A DNA stretch of 64,000 nt, taken from contig RQTK01001032.1 in assembly GCA_003991915.1 (NCBI GenBank), positions 51,250-115,249 on the forward strand, in the 5' to 3' direction. Below, piece after piece: positions 1-13,800 of this stretch. Both the position numbers and the translations under genes were made by a program. Position 1 is the stretch's first letter, and the number at the start of each line of letters is the position of its first letter. This DNA is from Elysia chlorotica (Eukaryota; Mollusca; Gastropoda; Plakobranchidae). Under the pieces are notes generated by a model. It was not told the DNA's origin. It saw only the letters and a list, made by a program, of their open reading frames with translations, and did not search any database.

Positions 1-21
1 TTTTTTGCTAAAATGTTTTAG

Positions 22-3000
22 GGGACGGTGGCCAAGGAAATGCCGGCGTGGATGCCCTACCTGCACGAAAAGCTCTCTAATCCGAGCACGCACATCAACA
101 TCAAACTGTTTGTGGCCAAACTCATCATGAACTGTAGCCAGGTGTGCTTATTTTTGTTGCATGATAGTTCTATTTGTTCCATTCATGTGCAAGTTTTGCC
201 CTCCCTTCCTCCCACCAGCCTTTTTTTTATGTGCCTATAGCTAAAGTTATTTGAAGTAACAATTTTCTTGAATTAAATTTTGTTTAAGCAGGCATTGAGG
301 ATCAATAATTGAATTTTAGATTGTTCATAATACAGCTTTAGTTTTAAACATGATCTTTGAATTTTTCTTTTAGGGGGAGGGCAGTTTATGTGATTGTACT
401 TATGAAAAAAAAATCTGAAAACCCGAAATTCAAAATGCGAAGTAATGTAATACTATGTTGTTTGCATACTGCTCCAGACATTCAAGCCATACGCTTCCTT
501 CTGGCTACGTCCTCTGTGTCAACTCCTGTTCATGTCGGAGGTCAGTGAGAAGGGACTCAACTACTTTGTGGTGGATCTCATCGTGACCATGCTGTCTTGG
601 CATACGGTGGCCATTCCTGAGGTCGGTGACTCGAAATATTGTCAAAGGAAATTATTGGTAGTGTTTGTTTGCTTAATGTGACATGTCAATGATGTTTTTA
701 ATTTTAACCATACCTATTGTAACCTAAGGCTAAAGACATACTAAGCCTGTCGAGTTGTCACCACCAAAGTTAAGCTAGTTGAAACATACAAAATAAAAGT
801 ATATTGTGTCTGCCATTTTCTGCTTTTTATTTATAATATAGGTATACTGTGTCTGCCATTTGCTGTTTTATATTAATAATATGTGAGGCAACTAGGGTGG
901 ATCAGGCAAAAGTCTGAAATTTGACTTTTGGAGTTATTGACAGTGTTATAAATAGCATCCAGTGAACTTTGAGACGTTGATAAAATATATCTCTATCATT
1001 TTTAGAACCAGGGATATTTAATTTGAAAATGAAAAGAGTAAATATATATTTTTAAATGTTTAGAAGGCTCTAGCTCAAAACGTATATAAGCGGCTTATGC
1101 CTGATTCAGCCTGGTTGCCTCACATATAGATATATTGTGTCTGCCATTTGCTGTTTTATATTTATAATATAGATATACTGTGGCTGCCATTTGCTGTTTT
1201 ATATTTATAATATAGGTATACTGTTATTACATTTAAAGTGCAAGCTACAAGACCTTGTTCAGACCTTATGCTTTTGTGTATACGTTCATACTTGCGCAAT
1301 TACACTTTTTTTAAATAGGTAGGCTAAATATTTTGCACCGTGTGTTTTTATCTTTTAATGCCAATTAGAATAATTATTGCCATTTCATGTCCTGCCTGAA
1401 GATTGCAGTCATTCTCAGAGTTGCAGCATAACAAACTTCAGTCCGGATGTTCCCAAACAGCTGCTTAAAATGTGCTGGGTCTCAATGCCTCAGAGTGCCA
1501 TTCAAACAGCCTTTGTTGTTTATCTTTACCCTTGTTCAGGTTGTTTGTCTACAGAGAGTGCAAAATTATAAAGTCGTCCAAATCGACATTCTTTTTACTG
1601 ACAGGACTCTGCGGAGCATCGCGCGATGGCCTCGAGGCTGGTCAAGTTTGTCACAGGGAACGTGTACCACCACAACCGTCAGATTTTCCGCAGCAACCTG
1701 GACCTGCTCAGAACGCTGCTCGACTGCTGGGCTGACCGGGTCGAGGTGCCCTACGAGTGAGTCAACGCTCAAGTTAAACTTTTTGCACCGTATGTTTCAA
1801 GGTCTCTTCCTCGTAAAAACACTTCTTTTTGGTATTTTGGAAAATTGATAAAAGGTAAAAGGGTAAAACATACGCTAGTGCAAGCGCATATCGCTGCCAC
1901 TACATTCTGATGATGGTAAAAACTAAAGAGATCTGAATGACTATTCTCCAGGATATAGATATAGTTAACATGCATGAAACATACAATTCTACTTTTCTTG
2001 TCTCCCAAGGTTGCGTGTTCTGAGGCGGAGACTGCTGCAATTATCAAGGAAGTCATGGTCATTTGTATTTGAAAGTACAATTATTTAAATGGAGTAACAA
2101 AAATTCTTTTTTTCCTCTTTTTAACGTTGATTCCTTTTTTCATGGCGTTGTTTCAGCATTGTTTATGACTTGTTCCACACAAAAGACGCAAAATCTCCAA
2201 AGCTTGCGGCAGGGGTGCAGGTTTTGGGTGTTGTGGTCACAGGCAAGTTTCCGGCGTACGGACCTTCAGCCCCAGTGGACAGAGACAGGTCAGCTCTCGG
2301 TTCAGTTGATGTGGGTGTAGGAAGCTGCCTGAAAGTTCTCAGAAACAATGATTTAGTACTCATGCATAGCTATTTCCTTTTTTTATTTTGTGTAGTAAAA
2401 TTTTTATGTTCAAGTTCTGCAAATCTAGTGAACATTTCTAGAACTTTAAAACTAAAGAGTGCAACGATATTTTTAAATTAAACTTTTTAATTACAGCTTT
2501 TTCACTAGTCTGAACAAAAGAAAGTGGTTTAAAAGGCAGGATTTTTAGTGAATTCTGGCCACTAACATGTTGATATCTTACTAGGCATATTGGTTATATG
2601 CATATTAAATATTGCTTTTCCTGTAGCAAAAAGAAATTACAAATCCTATTATGTTATATTATTTTAGTTAACAGTCTTAAAATATTTGTCTGTGAATTAT
2701 TACTTTCCTGATATGGATTTATTTTAAAAAGTTTTTAGTTCTACTATCTTGACATTATCTTTATCAAACTGGTTATGTTGTGTTTGCCAGTTACTTGCGA
2801 ACATTCTTTGGCCTGATGACAAACCCCCTGAAGCTTGTCTACGCGGCCGCGGCCGAGGTCACTGGTCTCATCCTGCGCCGGCTCAGTGAGAGTGGACAGG
2901 GCAACGACGAGAAGGCGATGCACGACCACCTCACCGCCCTGCTGCTAAATCTGGCCAGCGCCAACGTGGCAAATTTTATCAAATGTGTGCACAGCATCCA

Positions 3001-6000
3001 TAAGAATTATCCACCAATCACCGACAGGTAATTTTCTTTAAACATTAGGATGAACGTGCACTGTGGGTTTTAGGAAAAAAACATCTATGATGGCTGTGTA
3101 AGGCCATTATGAAATTACTTATCAAAATCCGTCTATGAGATAGTTATTGAACTTTAATCAAAATGATATCTCTTGAGGGAGTAAATGATGTCTTGTATAA
3201 AGGACCACTGTAAAGTAACAATTACTACACAATATAAACATTATGTGTTGGCAGATTAAACTTAGAAAGAGGGGAAAACAATTTTTTTTTTTTATTAAGG
3301 ATCTTTACTAAAGCCAAATTTCTATTTTACATATAGTTGTGATAGTAAATACACTTACCTGAATACTAATACTTTTCTGTCTATCTATTATTATATTTAA
3401 TAGTTTTTAGACCTCAGTCGGAATGTTGACATACAAACTTTACAATACGAAATGATGAGATTTTAACAAGAGTTTTATAACTTATTTGAAAGTCTTGAGC
3501 TTTAGTTAAGGTTTTGATTAGCCCAGCAAACAGTTCTAAACGGTACAGCTTATTCTTTGTTTTAAAAGAGAATGTAAAGAGTGCCTATGGAAGAATACTA
3601 CAAATAACCACCATGACAATTCTAATTATTGAACAAAACTGGTGTCCTGCAATAAAGTGGAACAACTTTTTGAAAAACCAAATTCTCTACATCATCGCCA
3701 GATTTCTGCCAAAGCTCCTGTTTGTGTTGCCAAGCCTGCCTGGCACATTCCGACCGCTGTGTCTGGAGGTCATCCTGGGCCACCTGGACAAAATGGAGAA
3801 TGCGTATCTAGAGCTGTACAGCAAGGGCCTGGCAGACTTCCTCACACACAGGTGGGTGGGTTCACAGTCCTCCTCACACACAGGTGGGTGGGTTCACAGA
3901 CCTCCTCACACACAGGTGGGTGGGTTCACAGACCTCCTCACACACAGGTGGGTGGGTTCACAGACCTCCTCACACACAGGTGGGTGGGTTCACAAACCTC
4001 CTCACACACAGGTGGGTGGGTTCACAAACCTCCTCACACACAGGTGGGTGGGTTCACAGACCTCCTCACACACAGGTGGGTGGGTTCACAGACCTCCTCA
4101 CACACAGGTGGGTGGGTTCACAAACATCCTCACACACAGGTGGGTGGGTTTACAGACCTCCTCACACACAGGTGGGTGGGTTCACAAACCTCCTCACACA
4201 CAGCAGAGCTCCTCACACAGGTGGGTGGGTGTACAGACATCCTCACACACAGGTGGGTGGGTTCACATACATCCCCACACACAGGTGGGTGGGTGTACAG
4301 ACAAGCATATCCCTAGAACTGGACAAGCTAGACATGTATAGAATGAACATGTTATATTCTTTTCTATAAAATTTTGCTTTAGGCTTGAGTTTTAGATTTT
4401 AGAGATGCTTTTGATTATAATCTTTAGAGAGAATCTGTGTGTATTCAATGAATGCGCAGGTGGGATCATTGCTAGAAAAACAATATGGGCGGAATGAGGT
4501 GTTCATATTCAGCGTGACGATGAAATTTTGGATGAAAAAAAGAGCGAGATAAAGGGACATGTTACCAACTGGCACAACCATCTTTGCTCATGATTGTTAT
4601 CTTCAAGTGGAAATTATGAAGTTTTGGTTTTATTTCAGGGGGATTAGTATTCATATTAAAAGTTGAAGTAATTACATTTTAATTATAAATCTAATTTACC
4701 ATTCATCAGAGGGTGAAACAACCAAAATCATGGATGGACATTAAAAGATGACATGGGGAGGAAGATTTTTTTTCCCCATAAATATTGCTTATGTTGAAAT
4801 TTTAAAGGCTTTTAATTTTAGTTTCAAGTATTGTCTACATGTTATTTTTCACAAAGTAAACACAGGAACATCTGAATTTTAAATCCCTTTTAACGTCCAT
4901 CAGTATCAAGAGTAAATTAACTTCAAAGTATTTTTTTTTTCATGTTTTCTCTCACTTTATTCATAGTTTTTTAAAAACACAAAACTATTTTTCCTCAACC
5001 ATGATTTTTCATGTGTTTTATACTCTGTGTTTTTAACTCTTCCAAAGTCTTCATAAGCGTGTGGCGAAAGTCTACGGTTATGGATCCCTTTAACTTAAAA
5101 TGTTGCGATGATCCGCAATACCTGAGATTTTATAAACTCCAATGTACAAATTATGGTAGGTTTCCTCTATGTTTAAGTGGTGAAATCATTGTAACAGGGG
5201 GATGAAGAGCGTTGGGCTTCAGGTTGGAAGCTCAGCAGTTAGAATCCAAAAACTGTTAAAAAATGTATTTGTCTGATTTTGTCCCCTACTGGTTGAAATG
5301 CTGTCCCGCTAATTAGACAGGCTGAGACAGGTGTCCAGGTCTCCTCGTCCTGTCTCATATGTGACAGCAGTAAAATTGTCTGACGTCAGTCTTGGACCCT
5401 GTTCACAATACAGTCTATTTAGTGCTGACATTGGATACCATACAACAAAACAAATATCATTGTTACCTTGTTAAGCGGTATAAAAAACAAACAAAAAACA
5501 ATTGTTACACCTAGAAGTTCTTTAAGAGAATGGACTGATTTGTTCGGATGGTAAAGTATTTTTGGAATAATAATGAAATCCTTTGCTCTGGTTTTTCCAT
5601 CTTGTCTGTGCGTTGTTTGACCAGGGATGCGGAGACGCAGCACGTCGCTCTGAGGATAGTGAAAGGCATGATGGTGAGGCTGAAGAGCGCAGAGCTTCTC
5701 TCCCTTCTGCCGGCCGTGGCTGCCTTCTCCGGGCACAGCAGCGCCCCCTGTAGGCTCACCATGCTGGACATCTTGATGTGGGCCTACGACAACTACAGGT
5801 GAGGAATGACCCCAGCACAGATCTGTGTGAAAGTTGAGTCTTCAGGCACAAGGTTTCTGCAAGGAATAGTACTTGTGTTTGTAAATAGGACGGATCAATT
5901 TCCACTATTTTTGTATTACTAGACCATGATATAAAATTATTTAGTTGCAAAATAGTCCTAAAATGTACATGGTGTGTACACTTTTATCTAGCTCTCCATC

Positions 6001-6277
6001 AGTATCACAAACACTGAAAAAGACTTTTATTCTTTTCACATCATATTTCCTCTATTCAACTTTTTGTTCTTTAACATTAAAATATATCTTTCTCATGTCA
6101 CAGTTTTGAAAGGCTAATAATTCTGTTGACTGTAATTTGAAGTCTCATATATGCTATTTTAATTTTTTTTAAATAAAAAAAACCCAGAGACGATGAGGAT
6201 GAAGAAGGCCACAAGATCATGATCCTGACAAAGGAGGCTCTGCTCAAAGGGCTGTGTGATGAGGACTTAAAGTGCAA
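22..6277 (+). CDS. PRKDC: PRKDC exons 1-8 of this window: M-HEAT solenoid part
   Basis: Exons are 22-141, 478-621, 1605-1756, 2157-2288, 2791-3027, 3702-3851, 5625-5798 and 6188-6277. They encode helical repeat sequence of the large circular cradle of DNA-PKcs. The blocks that identify it are [18 protein letters not shown] in exon 1, the [15 protein letters not shown] stretch in exon 5, [14 protein letters not shown] in exon 6 and [10 protein letters not shown] in exon 7. The first two introns are phase 0 and those after exons 3 to 8 are all phase 2. Exon 6 ends directly in a 32-bp tandem array that repeats its donor site. The intron after exon 8 holds a SINE, a Penelope-like element and long TCTA tracts. 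There is no predicted catalytic role for this part; in the family it is structural and contacts Ku and DNA. Confidence 0.95.
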
Positions 6278-7137
6278 GTAGGTTCTGGGAGTTGTGACAT
6301 TTTGTCTCTTTCTTCTTCAATGTTATAATCTGACATTAAAAGGGAGTTCTAGATGAATCTAGAAACCTTTCTATTTTCACCTCTTGATCAAGATTGCAAG
6401 TCTTTCAGGGAGACTAAGCAAATACTTGGAGGGCGCGGTGAACCAGGGGTAAAACATCGGCTTCCGACGCAAAAGGTCCCGAGTTCGAATCCTGGCTGTT
6501 GCGTTCCCTACTGGCTGGGTCGGTGTCAGTATAATGTGACTGGCTGAGACAGGAGTCATGGTATCCCCGTCCTGGCTCATGTGTGGCAGCATATAACATT
6601 GTCAGACGTCCGTCTTGGGGTCCGTCCACAATATAGCCTATATAGTGCTGCTGTTGGACGTTAAACCAACCCAACCAACCAACCAACTAAGCAAATACTG
6701 AAACAAGGAGCTTCTTTCTATGGAGCTATGGTCTAGTGCTGAAAACCATGGCAAACAGAGTGGGTGTTGACACAAGTCAATTGTTCTGATCACACAAAGC
6801 TCAATTCTTTATCAACTCTTTTAACCATTTCTAAACTATTCTGACCACCACCTTAAACTTTAGTTCTAAACAGTTTATAATACTTATAATTATTTTAGCG
6901 GCCTGCCGGCCCCGTGCACAATTTTCTTTTTTTTTTTTAGTTGTGTGGTTGTTCCCTTTATCTTAAAATCTGACTGGATCAGATAGTATCTCCATTTTCT
7001 CTCCATTTTCTCTCTCAGGTCTCTCTCTAGCTCTCTTCTGCATCGCTTTCTACCTATCTATCTGTCTATCTATCTATCGATCTATCTATCTATCTATCTA
7101 TCTATCTCTTGATCCATCTATTGATCTATCTATCTAC

Positions 7138-7196
<59 letters not shown>

Positions 7197-7770
7197 CATA
7201 AAACAAACGATTATGAACCATAACAAGAACCTGCTAGAAGAGTTTACCACCAAAAATAAAGCGGAGGATGAACCAAAACGTTGCAACTGCAGAAACAAAA
7301 CAAACTGCCCCCTGAGTGGAAATTGTCTAGCAAGATGTGTTGTTTACAAAGCCACAGTCACGGAAACACAAACAAACAAGAGAAACATATATAGGACTAA
7401 CAGTGAATGAATTTAAAACAAGGTATAACCTCCACAAATCTTCATTTAAATTACACCACAGGATGCATGACACAAAACTAAGCGAACATATTTGGAATCT
7501 CAAAAGCAACAACAAAGACCCTAAAATACACTGGGAAATTATAAGACAGGTGAAGCCATACACGCCAGACAAGAAAGTGTGCAATCTGTGCCTAGAGGAA
7601 AAATTTCAAATACTCAGAAAGGCACCAACGCTGAACCAGAGAAAGGAAATTTTTTCCCACTGCGCGCACAGAAAGCGTTTCCTGTTGTCGAACAGAAAAA
7701 AACTAGTCGCCTGAGGAGAGCTACGGCTCGAAACTCCGGAGTCGCGACTGGCAAGTAATTTCATTTGTAT

Positions 7771-7864
<94 letters not shown>

Positions 7865-10800
7865 ATATTTAGCTATCTATCGTTGATTGTTGTTGGTGTT
7901 GTTGGTTTAACGTCCAACATCAGCACTATATAGACGATATTGTGGACGGGCCCCAAGACTGACATCTGACGTTTTTATGTGCTGCCACACACAAGACAAG
8001 GCAAGGATATCATGACTCCTGTCTCAGCCGGTCACATTAAACTGACATGACCCAACCAGTATAGAGTGCAATTGCCAGGACTCGAACCAGAACTTTTTGC
8101 GTCGGAAGCCGATGTTCTACCTCAGGGCCACCACGCCCCCCTATCTATATATATATTTATATATATATGTTGTTCTCCCTGTTCCTCACCCCTCACCCAC
8201 CAGACTTGTGTGCCAGAACTTCTGGGCCAGCAACACGCGTCTGCCCGAGGGCACCCTGGAGCGCACGGTGTCCCTGCTCGAGGCGATGTACTCGCCCGGT
8301 ACGGAGCCCTTCTTCCTGGCATACGCCACGAACCTGCTGCTGCAGGCAACCTCAAGGTCGCCCGACTACCAGCGCCCGGTCTTCGAACACGCCCTCACAG
8401 AATGCTCTTTCCAGGTACAGGGGTACAGGGGTTTTACTATTTTCAACAAAATAGAATATGCTGTACAGCAACTTGCTTGTAGCAATTATCATCAAATTAA
8501 ATGAAAAAACACCATGTATTAACTGTTGTAAGTGGCTAAATGGGTCTCTTTTTATAATTTTATAATTGCACTATTTTTTTATAATTGTATAATTGTACTA
8601 TTTTTTTATAATTGTAAAATTGTACATTTTTTTTATAATTGTATAATTGTACTATTTTTATAATTGTAAAATTGTACAATTTTTTTTTTTAACTGTATGA
8701 TTGTACTATCTTAAGCATGGCACTGGCCAGCCTCTTGTTTTCTCTCTATGTGTTCTGTTGTGCTCCCTGTGTCTCTGTCAGGATTACTCTGTGCACTCCT
8801 CCTGGAGGCAGCGCCACGCCGCGATGACCCCGCTGTTCGCCGTGACCCAGGTCACTCAGTCCATGCGGGAATCCGATTCCGGGGAAGATCAGATGGACGG
8901 TGTTGTCAGGGCAACGCAGGATGGGGGTCAACAGTTCACAGCGACCCTGGACGTTGCAGGTACTAGGCACACGTGTCTTTGATTTGGTTTCCTCTTGTTG
9001 TTGTTTTTTTGTAAAGTTAAGGAACTTTGTAACATATTCCTTTACATTTTGAGGGGGGAAGAAAGGTGACATTCTAATTTATTAAAAGTCTGTAAAAATT
9101 AGTAGAAGAGATTAAACTGTTGTTTACCGTCATGGTCATTAATCTGAGATTCCCAATGAGGCTGGCCTGGGTATATGCATACAATGAACAAACGTCGTCA
9201 AATAAAGTACAACTTGATTTTTTCAATGTAGATGACCAAATAGCAGAGTTATGAAAAAAAGTCTTTTTCAACCCTTTTTTGAACAGTATTAGTTAGTTGT
9301 TTAGAAATTGATCAAGAAAGCAGTTTTCGTAACATAAATTTTTTATTTTCTATATTTAAAAAAAAAAATACTTCAAGTTCAGTACTTTTTTTTTACAATA
9401 CTGATTGTTTCATGTACTGCTTTTTAATCCCTTGAAACTGAGAAAACTGCATTATTTTTTAATATCAGCTTCACATGAGAGATATGCTATTTGATTTTAT
9501 TTTGTTTAGTCTTTGTGCTTTTTAAAGACTTATTTCAATCCATTTCAACTAAATGTGCATTTTGCAGGAAGAAAGCATAGAACGGTCATAATTTCTGTTT
9601 TGGAGATACCAGTTGTTTCTCTCAGTTCCTGAAGTAATATTTTTTTATATTAAAAAGTCCATAAACAGCGTAGATTTAAGAATCAACTAGCACAAGGAAG
9701 AGAAGATTTTTTATTTACCATCCTGTTCCTGGACCTTCACACCAATAATCGAATCGAACCCGTCCCTTTGCAGGCAGCGGCCGGGCCTTCAACTGGCTCA
9801 CCCAGAGCAGTTTTGACACGTTTGCTGAAACCCCAGGCACCCTGGGAGCTGACACCCAGCTGCTGTTCAGGCTCGGAACTGGAGGTCAAGGGCCTTCTAA
9901 ACAGCAGGGCAAAGGTCAACTGTCAACCAATTCTGCTGGAGCGTCTAAGTCGGCAGAGAAGAGAGTAATGGCCGTCAGAAATCCAAATTTCCGACAGGAC
10001 GCCGCAAGCACATCAGTGGATGATACAGATGGTAACTGAGCTGGTCTTGTTCAATGTGTCGGCATTAAAATAATTTGAAAGAAGTAAAGTTTATAAGAAT
10101 TAAAAAGTTTATAAGAATTTAAAAGTAAAAATAATGTACATTCTAGTGCAGATCTGATAAGCATACAATAATTTTTTTTTTTTTTACTATTAAACCTAAT
10201 AAATGATAAGTGAGTACTTAGTCATGATAAAACAGTCATTAAGGACAATTACAAAGGCGCTTTTTAAAATAATGTGGTTTTGAGAGTTCAAAGTAGAGCA
10301 ATATTCACCAAACTGATAGAAGTAAAACTTGATGGGGAATCAAGACACAAGTATAGATGCAGAAAGCGCTCGTAAAAAACTTGAAATTACGATATCTCTG
10401 GATAAGGAAATTTATAACTTCTAACACATTGTTTCAGGCATGGATTTATGAATTTATATGCCTTGTGGCTATCACCCAGTATAAAAAAAATGTAGGTTAG
10501 TGAAGGGTTTAGAACGTAGCTATTGCTTTACTGCTGGAGCACAAGCTGGATGGGCAGGGCACAGTCTCAGTCTCATGCTCTTCTTCGTGTCTCAGGATCG
10601 GCCCTTGCCCACAATGACATGTGGAGACTGAAGCGACGCTTCCTGAAAGACACGGACTCTCAGCAGGTTTACCACGCCAAGCGGAACATCAGACTTCGGA
10701 GACTCAGAGAGGTATGGACACAGTCTTTACCGTACAGACATGCCATAAAAACAAAATGTCTGATGGTAGGACAATATAGCTGTTATTGTGCTGATATGCC

Positions 10801-13800
10801 GTGAAAACAAACTCGCTTATGGTAGGACAATATAGCTGTTAAGCTGAAGATATGCCAACTTACACATGCATCCAGGACAGACACAGTCAATATGCCGAGA
10901 TCCATTTTTAGTGGTTATTCGTTCCTGGAGATAGACCAGCTGACGTACGACGGTTAACAGCTTCTGTTGTCGTACGAGGGTTTTTGTGTTTTGCTACGGG
11001 AGGCAAAACTTGATCTGTGATAGTCTGTGTTGGACGACCGCCATTGTTTTCCGGCTCTCGATTCAAAACTTTAAACACACTTTTCTCCAGAATGCCTTCA
11101 TAAGTATAGACCCAAGTAGTATATTAAGTCTCAGATAGTATGAAAATCAGCATAGTTTTTTTTACTTAGATAGCTGGTCAAGCCAGAATCTAGCCTCGTG
11201 TGAATGTGCAAAGAGCAATTCAACGCTGACCAGTGACCTTTGATCCTGGCATCACATGCTTCGGCTGGCATCTTTGTTACTTGGGCATTTATACCAGGAT
11301 CAACAGCTTTGTCATATGATACTGTCGACCCAGGCTTGCCTTCTTTTGCGTAGCTAGGCCCTTACCGTGCTGGCATGCCGTAAAAACAAACTGTCCTATG
11401 GTAAGACAAAATAGCATGAAATGTTTGTTTTGCTCTATAGTGTGATGGTGTTGTTATGACATTTAACCACTTGGCAAGAATTAAGGGGCTTTCTCATGCT
11501 CCACCTTAAAAAAGATAAATAGTCATTTAAAGTAAACTGAAAATTTGGAGATATTAGAATTCAATGGAACTTTTTTTTTATGAAATGTGAACATTCAAAA
11601 TGCCAAAAGAATCACATGAATTTCGATCAACTATTGCTAGCACCTAATATTTTTAAATTGTCTTAATTATACACATTTTACACTTGCCCAAATTCCGAAG
11701 TTTTCAAAATAAAATATTTCATTTTAAGAAAAAGAGTTCTGAAATAGAAGGAGTTGTAAGAAAAGTAAGTGGAACTATTGAAGTATTGAGGATTAAAGAG
11801 CTAGGAGACAAAATTATTTTATGAATTTTGGACTGATCAGCACCCTGACAGGGTATTTCGAATATTTATCATTCTTCTTTTTTATAGGTATTACATTTAT
11901 CAATACACTTTCTTCTATTATTTCAGAGAATAGAGTTTAGTATATGACTAAGCAAAACTTTTCAGCGCCTTTTTTTTTTAATCAGTGTGAGTGAGGGCTG
12001 TAAGTATGGCATAAAATACTTTTATGTTTATTCCTCACTCATTGAACGACACACAATAATGAAATGGTTGTTATTTTCAGGAAGCTTTAAAAGAGCAGCG
12101 AGCAAGGAGGGAGAACCAGGTCACACTTTACCGCAAGTACCGAATTGGGGACTTTCCTGACATCCAGATCAAACACCAGTGTCTGATTGCTCCCCTTCAG
12201 GCTCTAGCAAACGTGAGACATATAATCAAGCTGTTAGTGATAGAATTCAGTCTCAGCATTCAAACTTTGAACCACTTCACAACGCTTTGTGTTTAGAGTT
12301 TTGAACATTTTGACAAACTTTTTTATATTGACAATGTAATGAATTTACCAGTACCATGTACTAATATAGTAATAATGGCTTCAGAACGGCTTTGTTCTGC
12401 CTGCATATTGCCAATGGAGTAAGAGCAGAGCAGTTCTGATTCAACATAGTCCTTGAGAATGGTTTGTTTACGTCTTTAGAGCAGTCTGGGTAGTGATCGT
12501 CGGAGCAGTTGGTTGACTGTTTACTTTTTCACCGGGAAAGAAATCTCTAACTAGCTTTCAAGCCACTGAAGAACACACTGAGTTTCTAAAGGACATTGGT
12601 TTGTTTAATAACATTTAAATGTGATCGGCCCACAAATGGATCTTTTTGAATGCAGTACATATACTTTGCTTTTAATGCATAGTTCTTGTACTTCTAACAC
12701 TCAGAGATAAAGGAATCATAGTTGCTACTAGTGGGATGTATTAACATGGGCAGAATATAGCCATTACTGTGCTGACGTACCGTAAAAACAAACTCAAACT
12801 CAACTCAGTCTTTAAGATCAGTTTGTGGAAGGCAAAAACAGAATAGACTTTTGTAGATCTAGAAGAATAACTTGTTTGCACCAGTATTTTTTTCCGCAAC
12901 AGGTTTGAATTTATTTGAGAAATGGAAATTCTTTTGCGTCTTAATTAAAAGAGGCTTAAAGCCAATATGCTATCACGGCTTCTCTAAGACACATAGACCC
13001 AGTCTGGTATTGATGATGGACACAGCAAATTTTAGTTAGTTTAAACCTCATTTCCATCTGGCAAAACCAGCGGTCAATTAAAAAAATGTTAGAGGGACAA
13101 TTTACATGTATCATTTTTAGTTTTTCTAAGAGGATGAGACTGAGAAATCCGAAATTCAGCAACCCTTCTCTAGTTATTTGTGTGAGCGCATTCGTCATTG
13201 ATGAGTCCATCAAAACAAAGCTCCTTATCTGCAGATATGAGCAAAGACCATGCAGGTTTTTTTAGCTTTGTATTAAAAACTAATTCTTAGAATTCAAAAC
13301 GGTATGCAAATCTATCAATTATGGGGATTATATATATGTAATAAATTGCTGTAAGATCAAAATTGATAAAAGTATCGATTGTGAAATGTACACATTCTCA
13401 TAAGAATAGCAACATTGATGTCCCACACCCAGCGTGACAACACGATCGCCAGCCTGCTGTTCAGCTGCCTGTTCCGCGCAATCTTCTCCGAGATGGACCA
13501 GGTCAAGACGGAGCGCCAGACCGAGGAACTCACAGACCAGATCAACCAGAGCATCGAGGCCATCTTCGCACAGTCCGTCCTATACTTCCCGCCTTTCATT
13601 GGCTCGATCCTCGTAAGGCCCAGGACTAATTTTTTTTTTCTAGTTTAACTGAGAAAAATTTCCCATCTCCAACATCTTTCCAGATCTCACGTTTCTGTAT
13701 TTTACGGTACAGTAGAAACCTAAGAATTTTCATTACTTTCCACCTTTCAAGTTTCATCTGGTCTATTCTCCTAAGCAGTGCAGTGGAAACTTAAAAATTT

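Noticed and set aside
3514-4341. 275-residue open frame
   Set aside because: Contains exon 6 but otherwise reads intron and the 32-bp array; not a separate protein.
6427-6500. tRNA gene (good B box), and the similar heads at 33801, 48361 and 49826
   Set aside because: Each is followed by the SINE body and, where visible, target duplications, and no proper acceptor stem closes; they are SINE heads.
10944-10977. CGTACGAC/GTCGTACG inverted repeat as a regulatory hairpin
   Set aside because: Short, isolated and within an intron; no supporting context.
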